Assembly: GCF_000299415.1 (NCBI RefSeq)
Contig: NZ_AMPG01000004.1
Coordinates: 124,001 to 188,000 of the forward strand
Direction of reading: 5' to 3'
Length of the DNA: 64,000 nucleotides
Source of the DNA: Candidatus Microthrix parvicella Bio17-1
Lineage (GTDB): Bacteria; Actinomycetota; Acidimicrobiia; Acidimicrobiales; Microtrichaceae
Numbering within the stretch: the stretch's first letter is position 1; the number at the start of each line of letters is the position of its first letter. The notes under the pieces are model-generated. The model saw only the letters and a program-made list of their open reading frames with translations. It was not told the origin of the DNA and searched no databases. Shown here in pieces: positions 10,201-17,348 of the stretch. Made by a program: the position numbers and the translations under genes.

Positions 10201-11699
10201 GACCCGTAGGGGATCAACTCGCGGGCAGCAAAGTCGCGATCGATCAGCCCCGGCGTGATCGGGTCGACCGTGTTGCCCCAGGTGTAGCTGGCGAAGTCGA
10301 TGCCGGGCATCGCCAGCACCCGGGTGTCACGGTCGCCGGCATCAAGGCGTGCTGCCACCTCGTTCCAGTATTCGGGGATGTTCTCTGAGCGCTGCAGGTT
10401 GTTGTCGACCATGCGGCCCTGAAAGAGGGGAGCCTGATTGATTCCGATCAGCGCCACCACGGCCAGCGCAACGGGCACCCTGAGGCGTGGGCGGACCGTC
10501 GCCACCGCCGAGATGCCCGCCGCCAACAAGACGGCCCCGCCGAGCGCCAACAGCGGGATGGCGCGGGGGGTGGATCGAAACGCAAGCCCCGCGTCGGTGC
10601 CGGTGGCCGCCTTGAAGATCGCCCCGGCGGGTGTCGGTGACTCGTAGGGGTGCGATGCGATCGAGATGAGCGCACCGACGACCACCATCATCACGAAGTA
10701 GGCCCGGTAACGGAAGCGGGTGAACAGCGCCGACAGCACCACCAGGCCCGGCAGCAGGAAGCTGACGGTGAGCACCAGTGGGTTCTGCACCATGGTGACC
10801 GCCCCCGAGATCCAGGGGCCAAGGGAGTCGCTGCCGTAGAAGAACCAATAGCCGAGCCCCCGCATCACCTCCGGTGCGGTCGATGCGGTGGCCACCACCT
10901 TGTAGGTCTCGGTGTAGTCGAGGATCGGGATGCCGTAGTTGCCCTGCAGCATCAGCCCGGCCATCCACCACAGCGAACTGATCAGCGTCAGCGAGCCGAT
11001 GCGGGCTCCGACCGCCAGCACACGGCCCCAGGTGACCTCTCGTTCCGCGAACAGCGCGTACGCCACCCACATGGCGGGGCCGACCAGCACCAGCAACAGC
11101 GAGGTCGCATTGATCCCGCCGACCGTCAGGGTGATCAGCGCGAATGCGGCCGGATCGCGCCAGCCGCCACGACGCAGGGCCCGAATGGTGAACCCGATCA
11201 GCCAGGGAAGCCCGGCGAACGGCAACAGGATGATCGAGATGCGAGCCCCGTAATGCAACAGGAAGGGGCTGAGCGCATAGGAGAACGCGGCGACCGTGGC
11301 GCCGGGCAGCTCCCAGCGCAGCGTGCGCAGCATGAAGCGGACGCCCATGCCCGCGGCGAAGATGATCGTGCCCAACCAGAGCCGCTGAGCGATCCAGTCG
11401 GGCGCTCCGAGCGTGTCGAAGAACCAGTAGAACGGGCCCGACGGCCACAGGTAGCCGATGTTCTGGTGGGTGACGGTGCCAAGACCAACCCCGGTTTCCC
11501 AGAGCCAGGGAGCGTCGGCCAACAGCTTGCCCGGATTGAGGTAGAGGTAGCTCTTGGTGTCGGCTCCGACCTGGCCACGGTGGGTCAACAACAACGGCAC
11601 GTAGGAGACGAGGGCCAGCGCAGCGATCGGCCAAGGCCTCCACTGCTCCAACCTGCCGAGGAGCCGTCTCATGACCCGGGAGATGATAGTGGTCTTCAC
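7257..11699 (-). CDS. AftD-like alpha-(1->3)-arabinofuranosyltransferase (GT-C, DUF3367)
   Basis: A 1480-residue polytopic enzyme. Residues about 20-450 hold around ten membrane segments with a GT-C-type first loop (GADTKSYLYLNPG near residue 45). A long extracytoplasmic region follows (about 460-1310) with two discoidin-like carbohydrate-binding modules, one around 740-860 (AFAVDGSLRTAW) and one around 980-1090 (NDGDTSTAWQGP). The last about 150 residues return to several membrane segments. Length and order match mycobacterial AftD, which adds alpha-1,3-arabinofuranose branches to arabinogalactan and lipoarabinomannan from decaprenyl-phosphoryl arabinose. The start is GTG at 11699, 9 bases after the DUF2304 stop; an ATG at 11672 is an alternative and neither has a strong ribosome site. 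The exact linkage made here is inference from the family. Confidence 0.85.
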   Translation of the reverse strand: MKTTIISRVMRRLLGRLEQWRPWPIAALALVSYVPLLLTHRGQVGADTKSYLYLNPGKLLADAPWLWETGVGLGTVTHQNIGYLWPSGPFYWFFDTLGAPDWIAQRLWLGTIIFAAGMGVRFMLRTLRWELPGATVAAFSYALSPFLLHYGARISIILLPFAGLPWLIGFTIRALRRGGWRDPAAFALITLTVGGINATSLLLVLVGPAMWVAYALFAEREVTWGRVLAVGARIGSLTLISSLWWMAGLMLQGNYGIPILDYTETYKVVATASTAPEVMRGLGYWFFYGSDSLGPWISGAVTMVQNPLVLTVSFLLPGLVVLSALFTRFRYRAYFVMMVVVGALISIASHPYESPTPAGAIFKAATGTDAGLAFRSTPRAIPLLALGGAVLLAAGISAVATVRPRLRVPVALAVVALIGINQAPLFQGRMVDNNLQRSENIPEYWNEVAARLDAGDRDTRVLAMPGIDFASYTWGNTVDPITPGLIDRDFAARELIPYGSFASAQLMMAVDLPYQEGTVNPAALGPILQMMSVGDLVTRNDLRFGRYRSPRPRKFWDQMLQVSGLGDPEWFGPDVSDAPDPVVPLIDEIELGMDPTLPDPPSVGVFPVEDPRPMLRTESADAPLLVAGDAHGLVSAAGANLVDPDRPVFYSATFADDPDALRALAAEPGAELVVTDSNRKQGLRWGSVRENRGYTERADRKPIIPDVTDNRLDVFPDAGTDTQSVVETRGGATVDATTYGNGVSYTPGDKPAFAVDGSLRTAWRTGAFGKLTEDALQLTWDSPVTTDTATLVQSQRKVNRYMTEVELSFDDGSGVFTDPIHVDLGEESLSPEGQVIDFPKRTFKRLRLEILDTNVGELADYGKVSEVGIAELKVADTTLEDVVRPPTDLLDTLGVAGTNRPLAIVLKRAAANPEEVVLDDEEPSMVRTLSVPATRTFGVEGLARVPLEQPDESIDAILGIPDASNGGVTASSKARLPNLRARSASANDGDTSTAWQGPVNQGAGLWLNFEYPKAITVNDLQFTYLNDGRHSTPSVIHLEGADGAGAPIDIPAAEPGDQRGDTTTVRLALPKSVSGTSLRLVIDQVRPRSTREWFSHSTVNLPIGIAEVGWGGPTVPPAPPRLAPTCRKDLLSLDGTPVGIVLDATTDDLLDRIPVPIRSCDTGGSKAAAPTIELGPKPSLLRTTPGLKTGVDIDELWLRSAAGGSAVTPTSPDRPTQAGVQPQGPTAAPPATTTKRTSRLTYRASVSDATEPYWLVMGQSFNPGWHLTTSDGTDLGPSTLVNGFANGWRIDPAKVGPDATFVVEWTPQRTVWIALALSLFGVLITLAVAAFDPNLLAGRRNLAGARVSRVLALPPMDRFGVPRPALKAAVVAVIAGLAGIAAFGVPIGVLAGVLTFAVLVRPATWPVLRAVGVGGYALGALYVIAKQLRNGYELGFEWPNLFPAAHLLVLVSLAMVAVDVLVEGLLGGWRRTMDDTEEEP

Positions 11700-11708
11700 G
11701 CGGGTCGC

Positions 11709-12095
11709 TCAGTCGGAGGGACCGTCGCCGGGTTTTACGACGCGCACGGCCGGCTGCTGTTGTTGGGTGTCGTGGGTTCGTGCATCGAGGAGGGCGACCG
11801 CCTCGGCGAGCGACCGGGTGCGGGCCTCCAACCGGCTCAGCTCTCGAACCGCGACCAGCGACATCCCCGAGGCGTACGCCAGCACCAGCAACGCGATGAG
11901 GCCCATCGGCGATCCAACACCCAGACGGTCGGCCAACGACCAGGCCATGCGAGGCCAGGCCGCCAGCAGGCCCACGAGGACCCCCAGCCCCATCGTGGGA
12001 ACCGCATACTTGACGCGAAGCCGACCGAGACGAATGAACCACACCACCGTGCCCACCGACGCCACGGCCCACACGGCCGCGAGCACCCGCCACAC
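11709..12095 (-). CDS. DUF2304-type small membrane protein
   Basis: 128 residues: a short N-terminal membrane helix, then a R-x-K-Y-A-V entry to two further hydrophobic helices (about 30-48 and 62-82). A C-terminal charged helix follows (LSRLEARTRSLAEAVALL), likely coiled coil, and then a Gln/Pro-rich tail. This is the pattern of DUF2304 proteins, which are usually encoded right beside GT2 polyprenyl-phosphate sugar synthases, as here. They may help assemble or anchor the glycosyltransferase. GTG at 12095 is 1 base beyond the stop of the upstream GT2 gene, which supports coupled expression. No enzymatic motif is visible. Confidence 0.75.
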   Translation of the reverse strand: MWRVLAAVWAVASVGTVVWFIRLGRLRVKYAVPTMGLGVLVGLLAAWPRMAWSLADRLGVGSPMGLIALLVLAYASGMSLVAVRELSRLEARTRSLAEAVALLDARTHDTQQQQPAVRVVKPGDGPSD

Positions 12096-12096
12096 G

Positions 12097-12855
12097 TCAG
12101 GCCCGCCTTCGTCGCTGCAGCATCAACGCCATCCACATGCGCAGGTAGTGAAAGCCCAAGCGATGCCCACGGTGCGACGGGACACCGGCGACGCGCGCCC
12201 GGCCCGTGATGGGCACCTCCACCACCCGGAACCCCAGCAGATGGGCTGAGATCAGTGCCTCAACCGATTCGAGGTAGTCCAACGGGTACTCGCGGGCGAA
12301 CGACTCACACATCGGCCGGGAGAACCCCCGAAAGCCACTGGACGGATCGGTGTGGCGGGCGCCGGTGTGGAGCCTGACCCCAAGGCGCATCCAGCGCATG
12401 GCCAGCGCCCGTTGGGCCGAGGGGAGGTACCGGTCGCCGGGCACCTCGTCGGCGGGGTCGAACCGGGTGCCGATCACCAGGTCGGCCCCGTCGGCCAACC
12501 CGACCAGGATGCGTCTGATCTCGCACGGATCGTGCTGACCGTCCGCATCCAATTGGATGGCGCCGTCGTAGCCGGCATCGACCGCATGGCGGAATCCCGT
12601 GCGCAGTGCGGCGCCGATCCCCAGGTGAATCGGCATGGGCGCGACCGCAACCCCCATCCGGCGGACTTCGCTGACGGTGCCGTCGATCGATCCGTCATCG
12701 ACCACCAGCAGGTCCAGGTTGGGGAGACTGCGCCGAACCGTCTCGAAGCGTTGCAGCAGCGTCGCGATCGACGCCTCCTCGTTGTAGGCGGGCACGATCA
12801 CGAGGATGCGTGGGCACGGCGCCGCACCGCCCTCATCAATCAAGCAGGCCTCCAC
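12097..12855 (-). CDS. GT2 glycosyltransferase, dolichyl-phosphate-mannose-synthase-like
   Basis: 252 residues with all hallmarks of DPM1-like GT2 enzymes: VPAYNEEASI at the N-terminus, VVDDGSIDGT binding the nucleotide sugar, QLDADGQHDP carrying the catalytic metal-binding D-x-D, and a downstream SSGFRGFSR acceptor region. No C-terminal membrane helices are present, and the adjacent DUF2304 protein may supply the membrane contact. The likely product is a polyprenyl-phosphate-linked sugar used by membrane GT-C enzymes such as the AftD-like protein two genes downstream. GTG at 12855 is preceded by a TAGTCT box only 6 bases upstream, suggesting a leaderless transcript that starts the operon. 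The donor sugar is not known. Confidence 0.88.
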   Translation of the reverse strand: MEACLIDEGGAAPCPRILVIVPAYNEEASIATLLQRFETVRRSLPNLDLLVVDDGSIDGTVSEVRRMGVAVAPMPIHLGIGAALRTGFRHAVDAGYDGAIQLDADGQHDPCEIRRILVGLADGADLVIGTRFDPADEVPGDRYLPSAQRALAMRWMRLGVRLHTGARHTDPSSGFRGFSRPMCESFAREYPLDYLESVEALISAHLLGFRVVEVPITGRARVAGVPSHRGHRLGFHYLRMWMALMLQRRRRA

Positions 12856-12861
12856 CGGTCC

Positions 12862-12867
12862 AGACTA
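12862..12867 (-). promoter_or_regulatory. putative -10 box (TAGTCT) for the glycan operon
   Basis: On the minus strand TAGTCT ends 6 bases before the GTG at 12855. With a normal -10 to start-site distance transcription would begin at about the start codon, giving a leaderless mRNA. No convincing -35 element is seen. Confidence 0.45.
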
Positions 12868-12904
12868 CCGCCGGTTCTCCCGCAGTCCCGGCCCCATCCC
12901 GTGC

Positions 12905-13168
12905 TCAGGCCGAGATCAACGCCACCGGCGCAACCCGGGTGGTCGTGCCGCCGGCTGAACCGCTTGACGGTGCCTCACAGGCGGTTGCGCGGATGACCAG
13001 GAGCTGGTCGGTACGGAAGCTGGCCACCCGTTCCGACCAGCAGTCGATTGCGCGCCGGGCGTTGTTTGACCGAAAGAACGTCGTCATCGTTCGTTCGGGC
13101 TGGTAGGCGTCCACGTCGTCGACGCGATGGGTGGAACCGTCCCGCAGGTGAACCTCAAAAGCTGCCAT
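12905..13168 (-). CDS. small hypothetical protein (87 aa)
   Basis: I do not recognise a named family. The first 60 residues look like a folded small domain (FEVHLRDGSTHRVDDVDAY, then MTTFFRSNNARR and WSERVASFRT) of a type often annotated as hypothetical in actinobacteria. The last about 25 residues are low-complexity Ala/Ser/Thr/Gly. There is no signal peptide or membrane helix. The ATG at 13168 is preceded by TACCGT with a 6-base spacing, the same spacing seen before other genes in this window, which supports both the gene and its start. It is monocistronic between the glycan operon and the AlkA-like gene. Confidence 0.6.
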   Translation of the reverse strand: MAAFEVHLRDGSTHRVDDVDAYQPERTMTTFFRSNNARRAIDCWSERVASFRTDQLLVIRATACEAPSSGSAGGTTTRVAPVALISA

Positions 13169-13174
13169 GTGACG

Positions 13175-13180
13175 ACGGTA
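13175..13180 (-). promoter_or_regulatory. putative -10 box (TACCGT), leaderless type
   Basis: Minus-strand TACCGT ends 6 bases before the ATG at 13168. The position matches the leaderless pattern seen elsewhere in the window; no clear -35 is visible. Confidence 0.42.
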
Positions 13181-13262
13181 CGCCCTTCACCCTGTGGGGA
13201 GGAAGAGGACAACCCTGTGTCTTTCGCGGCGATCTTGGGGACGGCCTGTGAGCTGCTGTGGA

Positions 13263-14237
13263 TCACATGGAGGCGATGGGGAGAGGCTTGTACCTGGAGG
13301 CTCGGCGGGGCGCCCGAATACGGGTCGACTTGATCAACTGCTGAACCCTTGCCCGGTTGCCGGCATAGGGCGCAAGCAACTCCAGCATGCGGTCGTCGTC
13401 GGCTCGCTCCTCGCGGGCCAGCGCCCAGGCGACGGTCGATGGCAGATGCAGGTCACCGATCAACACGGCATCCGGGTCGCCCAGTGCCACGCGGGTGGCG
13501 ATCGACGCCGTCCAGGGCCCCACCCCGGGCAGGGTCATCAGGCGCCGGCGCACGTCGGCAGGTGGGAGCGTCACCAGGGCGTCGATGGTCGCTGCCCGCC
13601 GAGCCAGACCCACGAGAAGGTCGCCCCGGGAGCGGTCCACCCCGTAGCGGTGTAACTCATGCGCGGCCAGTCGGGCCAACACCCTGGGTTGGGGCGGAAC
13701 CAACAGCGTCGGCAGCTCGGCCTCGCCGAGCAGCACGTTCAGGCTGGGGTCGTTGGGGGCGCCTTCGCCCAGGTCGCGGCACAACGCCGTCCACGATCCG
13801 TGGGCCTCTCCGGCGGTGACCCGTTGGCCCAGCACGGCAGGAAACAAGGCGCCGGAGAGGTCGCCGGTGGCTCCCATCCGAAAGCCCGTGCGTCGGCGGG
13901 CCAACCGTGCCAGAGCAGGAGGGTGGACCTCGAAGAGTTGTCGATGGTGATCGTCCAGCCCGATCAGCGTGGGGACGTTGTCGAGCGCCTCGGCAGCGCC
14001 GTCGCCCACGGCCACCGCCAGGACCGAGTCGTCGACGATCCGAAGCCCCAACGTTGCCGGACCCGATCGCCGGCTGCCCACCCACAACGCACGGTCGGCT
14101 CGGAGCCATCGGGTCGGAGCGGAGCCTCCGCGCAGTCGGCCCAGCGTGGCCTGCAAATCCATGGCACGGTCGAGTGGCCAGGCGGCACGCTCCACGCTGT
14201 CGCCGGGGCGACGAGACGCACCGGGCCGACCGCTCAT
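13263..14237 (-). CDS. AlkA-like DNA-3-methyladenine glycosylase II
   Basis: 324 residues. The N-terminal about 120 residues form the alpha/beta domain seen in AlkA-type enzymes. The C-terminal part is the HhH-GPD fold, with hairpin LPGVGPWTAS at about 236-245 and the likely catalytic aspartate D262 (IGDLHLP), spaced as in AlkA. It would excise alkylated bases in base-excision repair. There are no C-terminal Fe-S cysteines. The ATG at 14237 overlaps the TGA of the upstream PGPGW gene (ATGA), so translation is probably coupled; a longer in-frame extension is ignored for that reason. It is the last gene of the operon acyl-CoA synthetase, PGPGW protein, glycosylase, an odd functional mix. A second glycosylase lies 2.4 kb away in the opposite direction. 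Confidence 0.85.
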   Translation of the reverse strand: MSGRPGASRRPGDSVERAAWPLDRAMDLQATLGRLRGGSAPTRWLRADRALWVGSRRSGPATLGLRIVDDSVLAVAVGDGAAEALDNVPTLIGLDDHHRQLFEVHPPALARLARRRTGFRMGATGDLSGALFPAVLGQRVTAGEAHGSWTALCRDLGEGAPNDPSLNVLLGEAELPTLLVPPQPRVLARLAAHELHRYGVDRSRGDLLVGLARRAATIDALVTLPPADVRRRLMTLPGVGPWTASIATRVALGDPDAVLIGDLHLPSTVAWALAREERADDDRMLELLAPYAGNRARVQQLIKSTRIRAPRRASRYKPLPIASM

Positions 14238-14749
14238 GCACCGGTTTTGAGGTAGATCCCAACCGCGATGCCCGACGCGGTCAACAGCCCAATGACCAGC
14301 CAGGTCGAGCGGGGGATCCGCCCGTCGGCGGGTACGCCCGGGATCTTCTCGCGAATGAAGTGCAGGGCCTGGTCGGCCCACACCACGTCCTTGGACAGGA
14401 TCGCCAGACCTGCGGCGATGCCCAGCCACCCTGGACCTGGAATCACCAGCATGATGACACCGACCAGCATCACGGTGAAGCCCAACGTCATCCGGCCGAC
14501 GCGCAACAGGACGCTGCGGTGGGCGTCGGCGGAGGTCTCCTCCCGCTTTCCGGTTGCCAGTTCGGCGGCCAGCGCAGCGGCACGCAGGCGCCCGTGCTCC
14601 TTCGGCTCGATCAGCACATCTGACGAACGCCGAAATCGCGAGCCGCTCGGTCGCCGGAACATGCCCAGCACCGGGTCGCTTGATGACTTCCGGGAGCCGG
14701 TTGCGTCACGCTCGGGGCCCCTCATGGCCACGAGCGTACCGCCGCTCAT
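14234..14749 (-). CDS. PGPGW-motif transmembrane protein (TIGR02611-like)
   Basis: 171 residues. A Ser/Arg-rich N-terminal about 75 residues is probably cytosolic and disordered. Two hydrophobic helices flank the diagnostic PGPGW motif (VIPGPGWLGIAAGLAIL, about residues 103-119), and a third helix is near the C-terminus (about 147-166). The family is widespread in actinobacteria and has no assigned function. The start at 14749 is chosen because ATGA overlaps the stop of the acyl-CoA synthetase, and the stop in turn overlaps the start of the AlkA-like gene, so the three genes form a tightly coupled unit. Confidence 0.75.
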   Translation of the reverse strand: MSGGTLVAMRGPERDATGSRKSSSDPVLGMFRRPSGSRFRRSSDVLIEPKEHGRLRAAALAAELATGKREETSADAHRSVLLRVGRMTLGFTVMLVGVIMLVIPGPGWLGIAAGLAILSKDVVWADQALHFIREKIPGVPADGRIPRSTWLVIGLLTASGIAVGIYLKTGA

Positions 14750-16503
14750 CGGTCGAGTTGGCTCCGAGCCCAGCGATAGTCGGGTTTGCCACTTGGAGAG
14801 CGCACCACCTCGTCCACCACCACCAGGCGTCGAGGCAGCTTGTAGTCGGCCAACGACAGGCGTCCAAACTGCCGAAGGTCGTCCAGGTTCACCGAGGCAC
14901 CGGGCCTCAGGGCCGCCACGACTCCGACCGCCTGACCGAACTGCTCGTCGACGGCCGGGGCAACCAGCAGGTCGACCACCGCCGGGTGCCGGTTGAGGCA
15001 GACCTCAACCTCCTCGGCAAACACCTTTTCGCCTCCGGTGTTGATACAGGCCGATTCGCGACCCAGCAGTTCGATCCGCAGTTGGTCGTCGCCGGCGAGG
15101 GTGTACCGGGCCCGGTCCCCGGTGACGGCCAGGTGCTGCCCGTCGAGTACCGGGAACGTTGCCGCCGTGCGTTGTGGATGGCCGAGGTACCCCAGCGGAA
15201 CCCGACCCCGCCGGGCCAACCATCCGACCTCCGACTGCTCGCCGGCGGCCGGTGGCTCGATGATCGCCGAAACCGATTCGTTGAGGATGACCGTGGCGTC
15301 GTCGGGCTGAAAGACCCGGGCGTCCGGTACGGCCTCACGAGCTGTGACTGCACGATGCCTGTGCACGGCTGTGACTGCACGATGCCTGTGCACGGCTGTG
15401 ACTGCACGATGCCTGTGCACGGCTGTGACTGCACGATGCCTGTGCACGGCTTGTCTCCCCGACTCCGAGCTGCCGAGCACGTCCACCACGGTGAGGTGCG
15501 GCCACCGTTCGATGAGCTGTGCCTTGACCGCCGGCGACAGGGTTGCGCCGCCGGTCAGCAGGTGACGCAGCGAGGCCAGCTCGCGGTGACGCCCTCGGTC
15601 GGCCTCCAGCAGGGGACGAGCGAAGGCATCCCCCACGATGATCAGCGCCGACGCGGCACCCCACTCCACGGCATCGAGCACCGCGTCGGGATCGAATCGC
15701 TCAGGATGTTCCGGCAGGACGACGGTGCCGCCCTTGAGCCATGCGGCCAGTGCGTTCCAATGGGCGGCACCGTGCATGAACGGGGGAGCAGGCAACGTGG
15801 CCGGGCCGTCCGGCGGCAACCGGCGTGCCCACTCGGTGACCCCCCGGCTGAGCGCTGCCGGGGCGAAACCCAGCGCCGAGACCGCAAAATCGCTCTGGCG
15901 CCACAGCACCCCCTTTGGCGTGCCGGTGGTGCCGCCGGTGTACACCAGGTACCGGTCCTCGTGACTCCATTGGCGTCGCACCTCGTTGTCCAGCGGCCCG
16001 GCCGCCCTCAGCAGGTCCTCGTACAGGATCGCACCCGGCAGAAGGTCGTGGTCGGACTCGTCAGGCACACACACCAGCAACCTGGGCACGATCTGCAGCC
16101 GGGTCAGTACCTCGTGCAGCGTTGGTGTGAAGCACCGGTGGTACACGATCGCCTCCGGTGTGCCGTCATTGAGGAGGTCGACAAGTTCGGTGGCGCGGTA
16201 GCGGTAGTTGACGTTCATCGCTGTTGCCCCGGCCTTCCACGCACCGACCATGGCCTCCAGGTAGGCCGGGTGATTGTGGAGGTACAGGGCCACGCGTGGG
16301 TTGGGGCACTCCCACGGTTGGGCCGGACCATCGTCTGCTGTGGAGCGACGACCGATCCCGGTGGCCGCCAGTGCCGCCGCGAGCGCATCGGTACGGGACG
16401 CCAAGTCCGCCCACGTGGTGGTGTGGTTGCGTGTTCGAATGGCGGCGGCGGTTGGGCGGTGCGAGGCGATCGCGTCGAACAGCGTCGGAACGTGCGGGTC
16501 CAT
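14746..16503 (-). CDS. acyl-CoA synthetase (AMP-forming) with in-frame tandem-repeat insertion
   Basis: 585 residues of the adenylate-forming (ANL) superfamily. The ATP-binding P-loop-like motif is YTGGTTGTPKGV. The A5 motif VLGSSESG is intact, followed by TGDRARY and INTGGEKVFAEEVE (A8 hinge), and the catalytic lysine is in PSGKPDYRW. It probably activates a fatty acid to acyl-CoA through acyl-AMP. Directly after the A5 motif, at residues about 352-388, there are four identical copies of a 9-residue unit (AVHRHRAVT) that homologous enzymes lack; without it the length would be a normal about 549. The insertion is near the active-site cleft, so activity could be altered. ATG at 16503 is chosen because family similarity starts there and upstream sequence leads into the divergent glycosylase gene. 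It is first in a three-gene operon. Confidence 0.85.
   Translation of the reverse strand: MDPHVPTLFDAIASHRPTAAAIRTRNHTTTWADLASRTDALAAALAATGIGRRSTADDGPAQPWECPNPRVALYLHNHPAYLEAMVGAWKAGATAMNVNYRYRATELVDLLNDGTPEAIVYHRCFTPTLHEVLTRLQIVPRLLVCVPDESDHDLLPGAILYEDLLRAAGPLDNEVRRQWSHEDRYLVYTGGTTGTPKGVLWRQSDFAVSALGFAPAALSRGVTEWARRLPPDGPATLPAPPFMHGAAHWNALAAWLKGGTVVLPEHPERFDPDAVLDAVEWGAASALIIVGDAFARPLLEADRGRHRELASLRHLLTGGATLSPAVKAQLIERWPHLTVVDVLGSSESGRQAVHRHRAVTAVHRHRAVTAVHRHRAVTAVHRHRAVTAREAVPDARVFQPDDATVILNESVSAIIEPPAAGEQSEVGWLARRGRVPLGYLGHPQRTAATFPVLDGQHLAVTGDRARYTLAGDDQLRIELLGRESACINTGGEKVFAEEVEVCLNRHPAVVDLLVAPAVDEQFGQAVGVVAALRPGASVNLDDLRQFGRLSLADYKLPRRLVVVDEVVRSPSGKPDYRWARSQLDR
15341..15448. repeat. four perfect tandem copies of a 27-bp unit
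   Basis: Units occupy 15341-15367, 15368-15394, 15395-15421 and 15422-15448 and are identical as read. Each unit contains GTGCAC, and across each junction GTGCA and TGCAC form an inverted repeat with a 10-base loop. The unit length is a multiple of three, so the enclosing acyl-CoA synthetase frame is kept. Perfect identity implies recent expansion or ongoing homogenisation. Confidence 0.95.
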
Positions 16504-16632
16504 CCCGCTCGAACCAAGGACGGGTGCAGCGCCGGGCGCAATGGTGGGTTCGTCAACGATGACCGGATCGTACCGGTGGCGCCGTTCGTTCCGCAGTGGT
16601 GGACCGACCGGGTTGAGTGGAAGGCTCGCACC

Positions 16633-17262
16633 ATGGCACGAGCGGTTCGTTGGGTCTATGAGGGCATCGATGCCATTCGAGGCAGGTCCCCCGAGATCGA
16701 TGCGCTCATCGACCGACACGGAGCGCCGGCATGGGGTCGGCCCATCCCGGCCGGCGAGCGGTTTGCCACGCTGGCGCGCATGATCGCCTATCAGCAGCTG
16801 GCCGGTGCGGCGGCGGCGGCCATCTGGGGGCGCGTGGAGGCGGTGGTTGGGGCACCCGTCGAGCCGCGTGCGATACGGGTCACCGGCGAGGCCGAACTGC
16901 GCGGCGCCGGTCTGTCGCGGGCCAAGGTTGCGGCGGTGCACGACCTCGCCGACCGGGTGCTCGACGGGCGCCTGCGCCTGGGCCGCCTGGGGTCGTTACC
17001 CGACACCGAGGTCATCGAGCGGCTCACCAGCGTGCGTGGTATCGGCGAATGGTCGGCGCAGATGTTTCTCATCGGTGCCCTGCGCCGCCCGGACGTGTGG
17101 CCCTGCGCCGATGTGGGTGTGCGGGCCGGATGGGCCAGGGCGCACGACGTCTCGGCACCGTCGGTGCACCAGATGCCGAAGCTTGGCGAGCCGTATCGGC
17201 CCTACAGGTCGCTGGTGGCCTGGTACTGCTGGCAGGCCGCGGATACGCCGTTGCCTGGGTGA
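16633..17262 (+). CDS. HhH-GPD DNA glycosylase (3-methyladenine glycosylase II family)
   Basis: 209 residues containing essentially only the HhH-GPD domain. The hairpin motif is [11 protein letters not shown] at about 133-143, and D160 (PCADVGV) is the expected catalytic aspartate. The helix [15 protein letters not shown] near residue 60 is the conserved region that inserts near the lesion. The N-terminal AlkA-type extra domain is missing, so this is the short form. It would remove alkylated purines. ATG at 16633 has GGAAGG about 8 bases upstream; the frame is open much further upstream, but that stretch is antisense to the acyl-CoA synthetase operon and is not coding. It is divergent from that operon, with a 129-base shared intergenic region, and 86 bases ahead of mscR. 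Confidence 0.85.
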   Translation: MARAVRWVYEGIDAIRGRSPEIDALIDRHGAPAWGRPIPAGERFATLARMIAYQQLAGAAAAAIWGRVEAVVGAPVEPRAIRVTGEAELRGAGLSRAKVAAVHDLADRVLDGRLRLGRLGSLPDTEVIERLTSVRGIGEWSAQMFLIGALRRPDVWPCADVGVRAGWARAHDVSAPSVHQMPKLGEPYRPYRSLVAWYCWQAADTPLPG

Positions 17263-17348
17263 GGGTTGGGTCCGGTCGCGAGGGCCAGGTGAACCCGGCC
17301 CGGCCGAGTATCGTCGGTGGTCACCGACCAGGCCGAGGGGGCACAGCG

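Noticed and set aside
8412-12209. Long rightward open frames (8412-9830 and 10650-12209)
   Set aside because: Both are antisense to the AftD-like gene and its neighbours; their translations are low-complexity and unrelated to any family, whereas the opposite strand encodes clear enzymes.
15341-15448. CRISPR-like direct repeats
   Set aside because: The units are directly adjacent with no spacers, lie inside a coding frame, and no cas gene is present; it is a minisatellite.
14554-16632. In-frame upstream extension of the HhH glycosylase gene
   Set aside because: It is antisense to the acyl-CoA synthetase and PGPGW genes; the glycosylase fold begins at 16633 with a good ribosome site.
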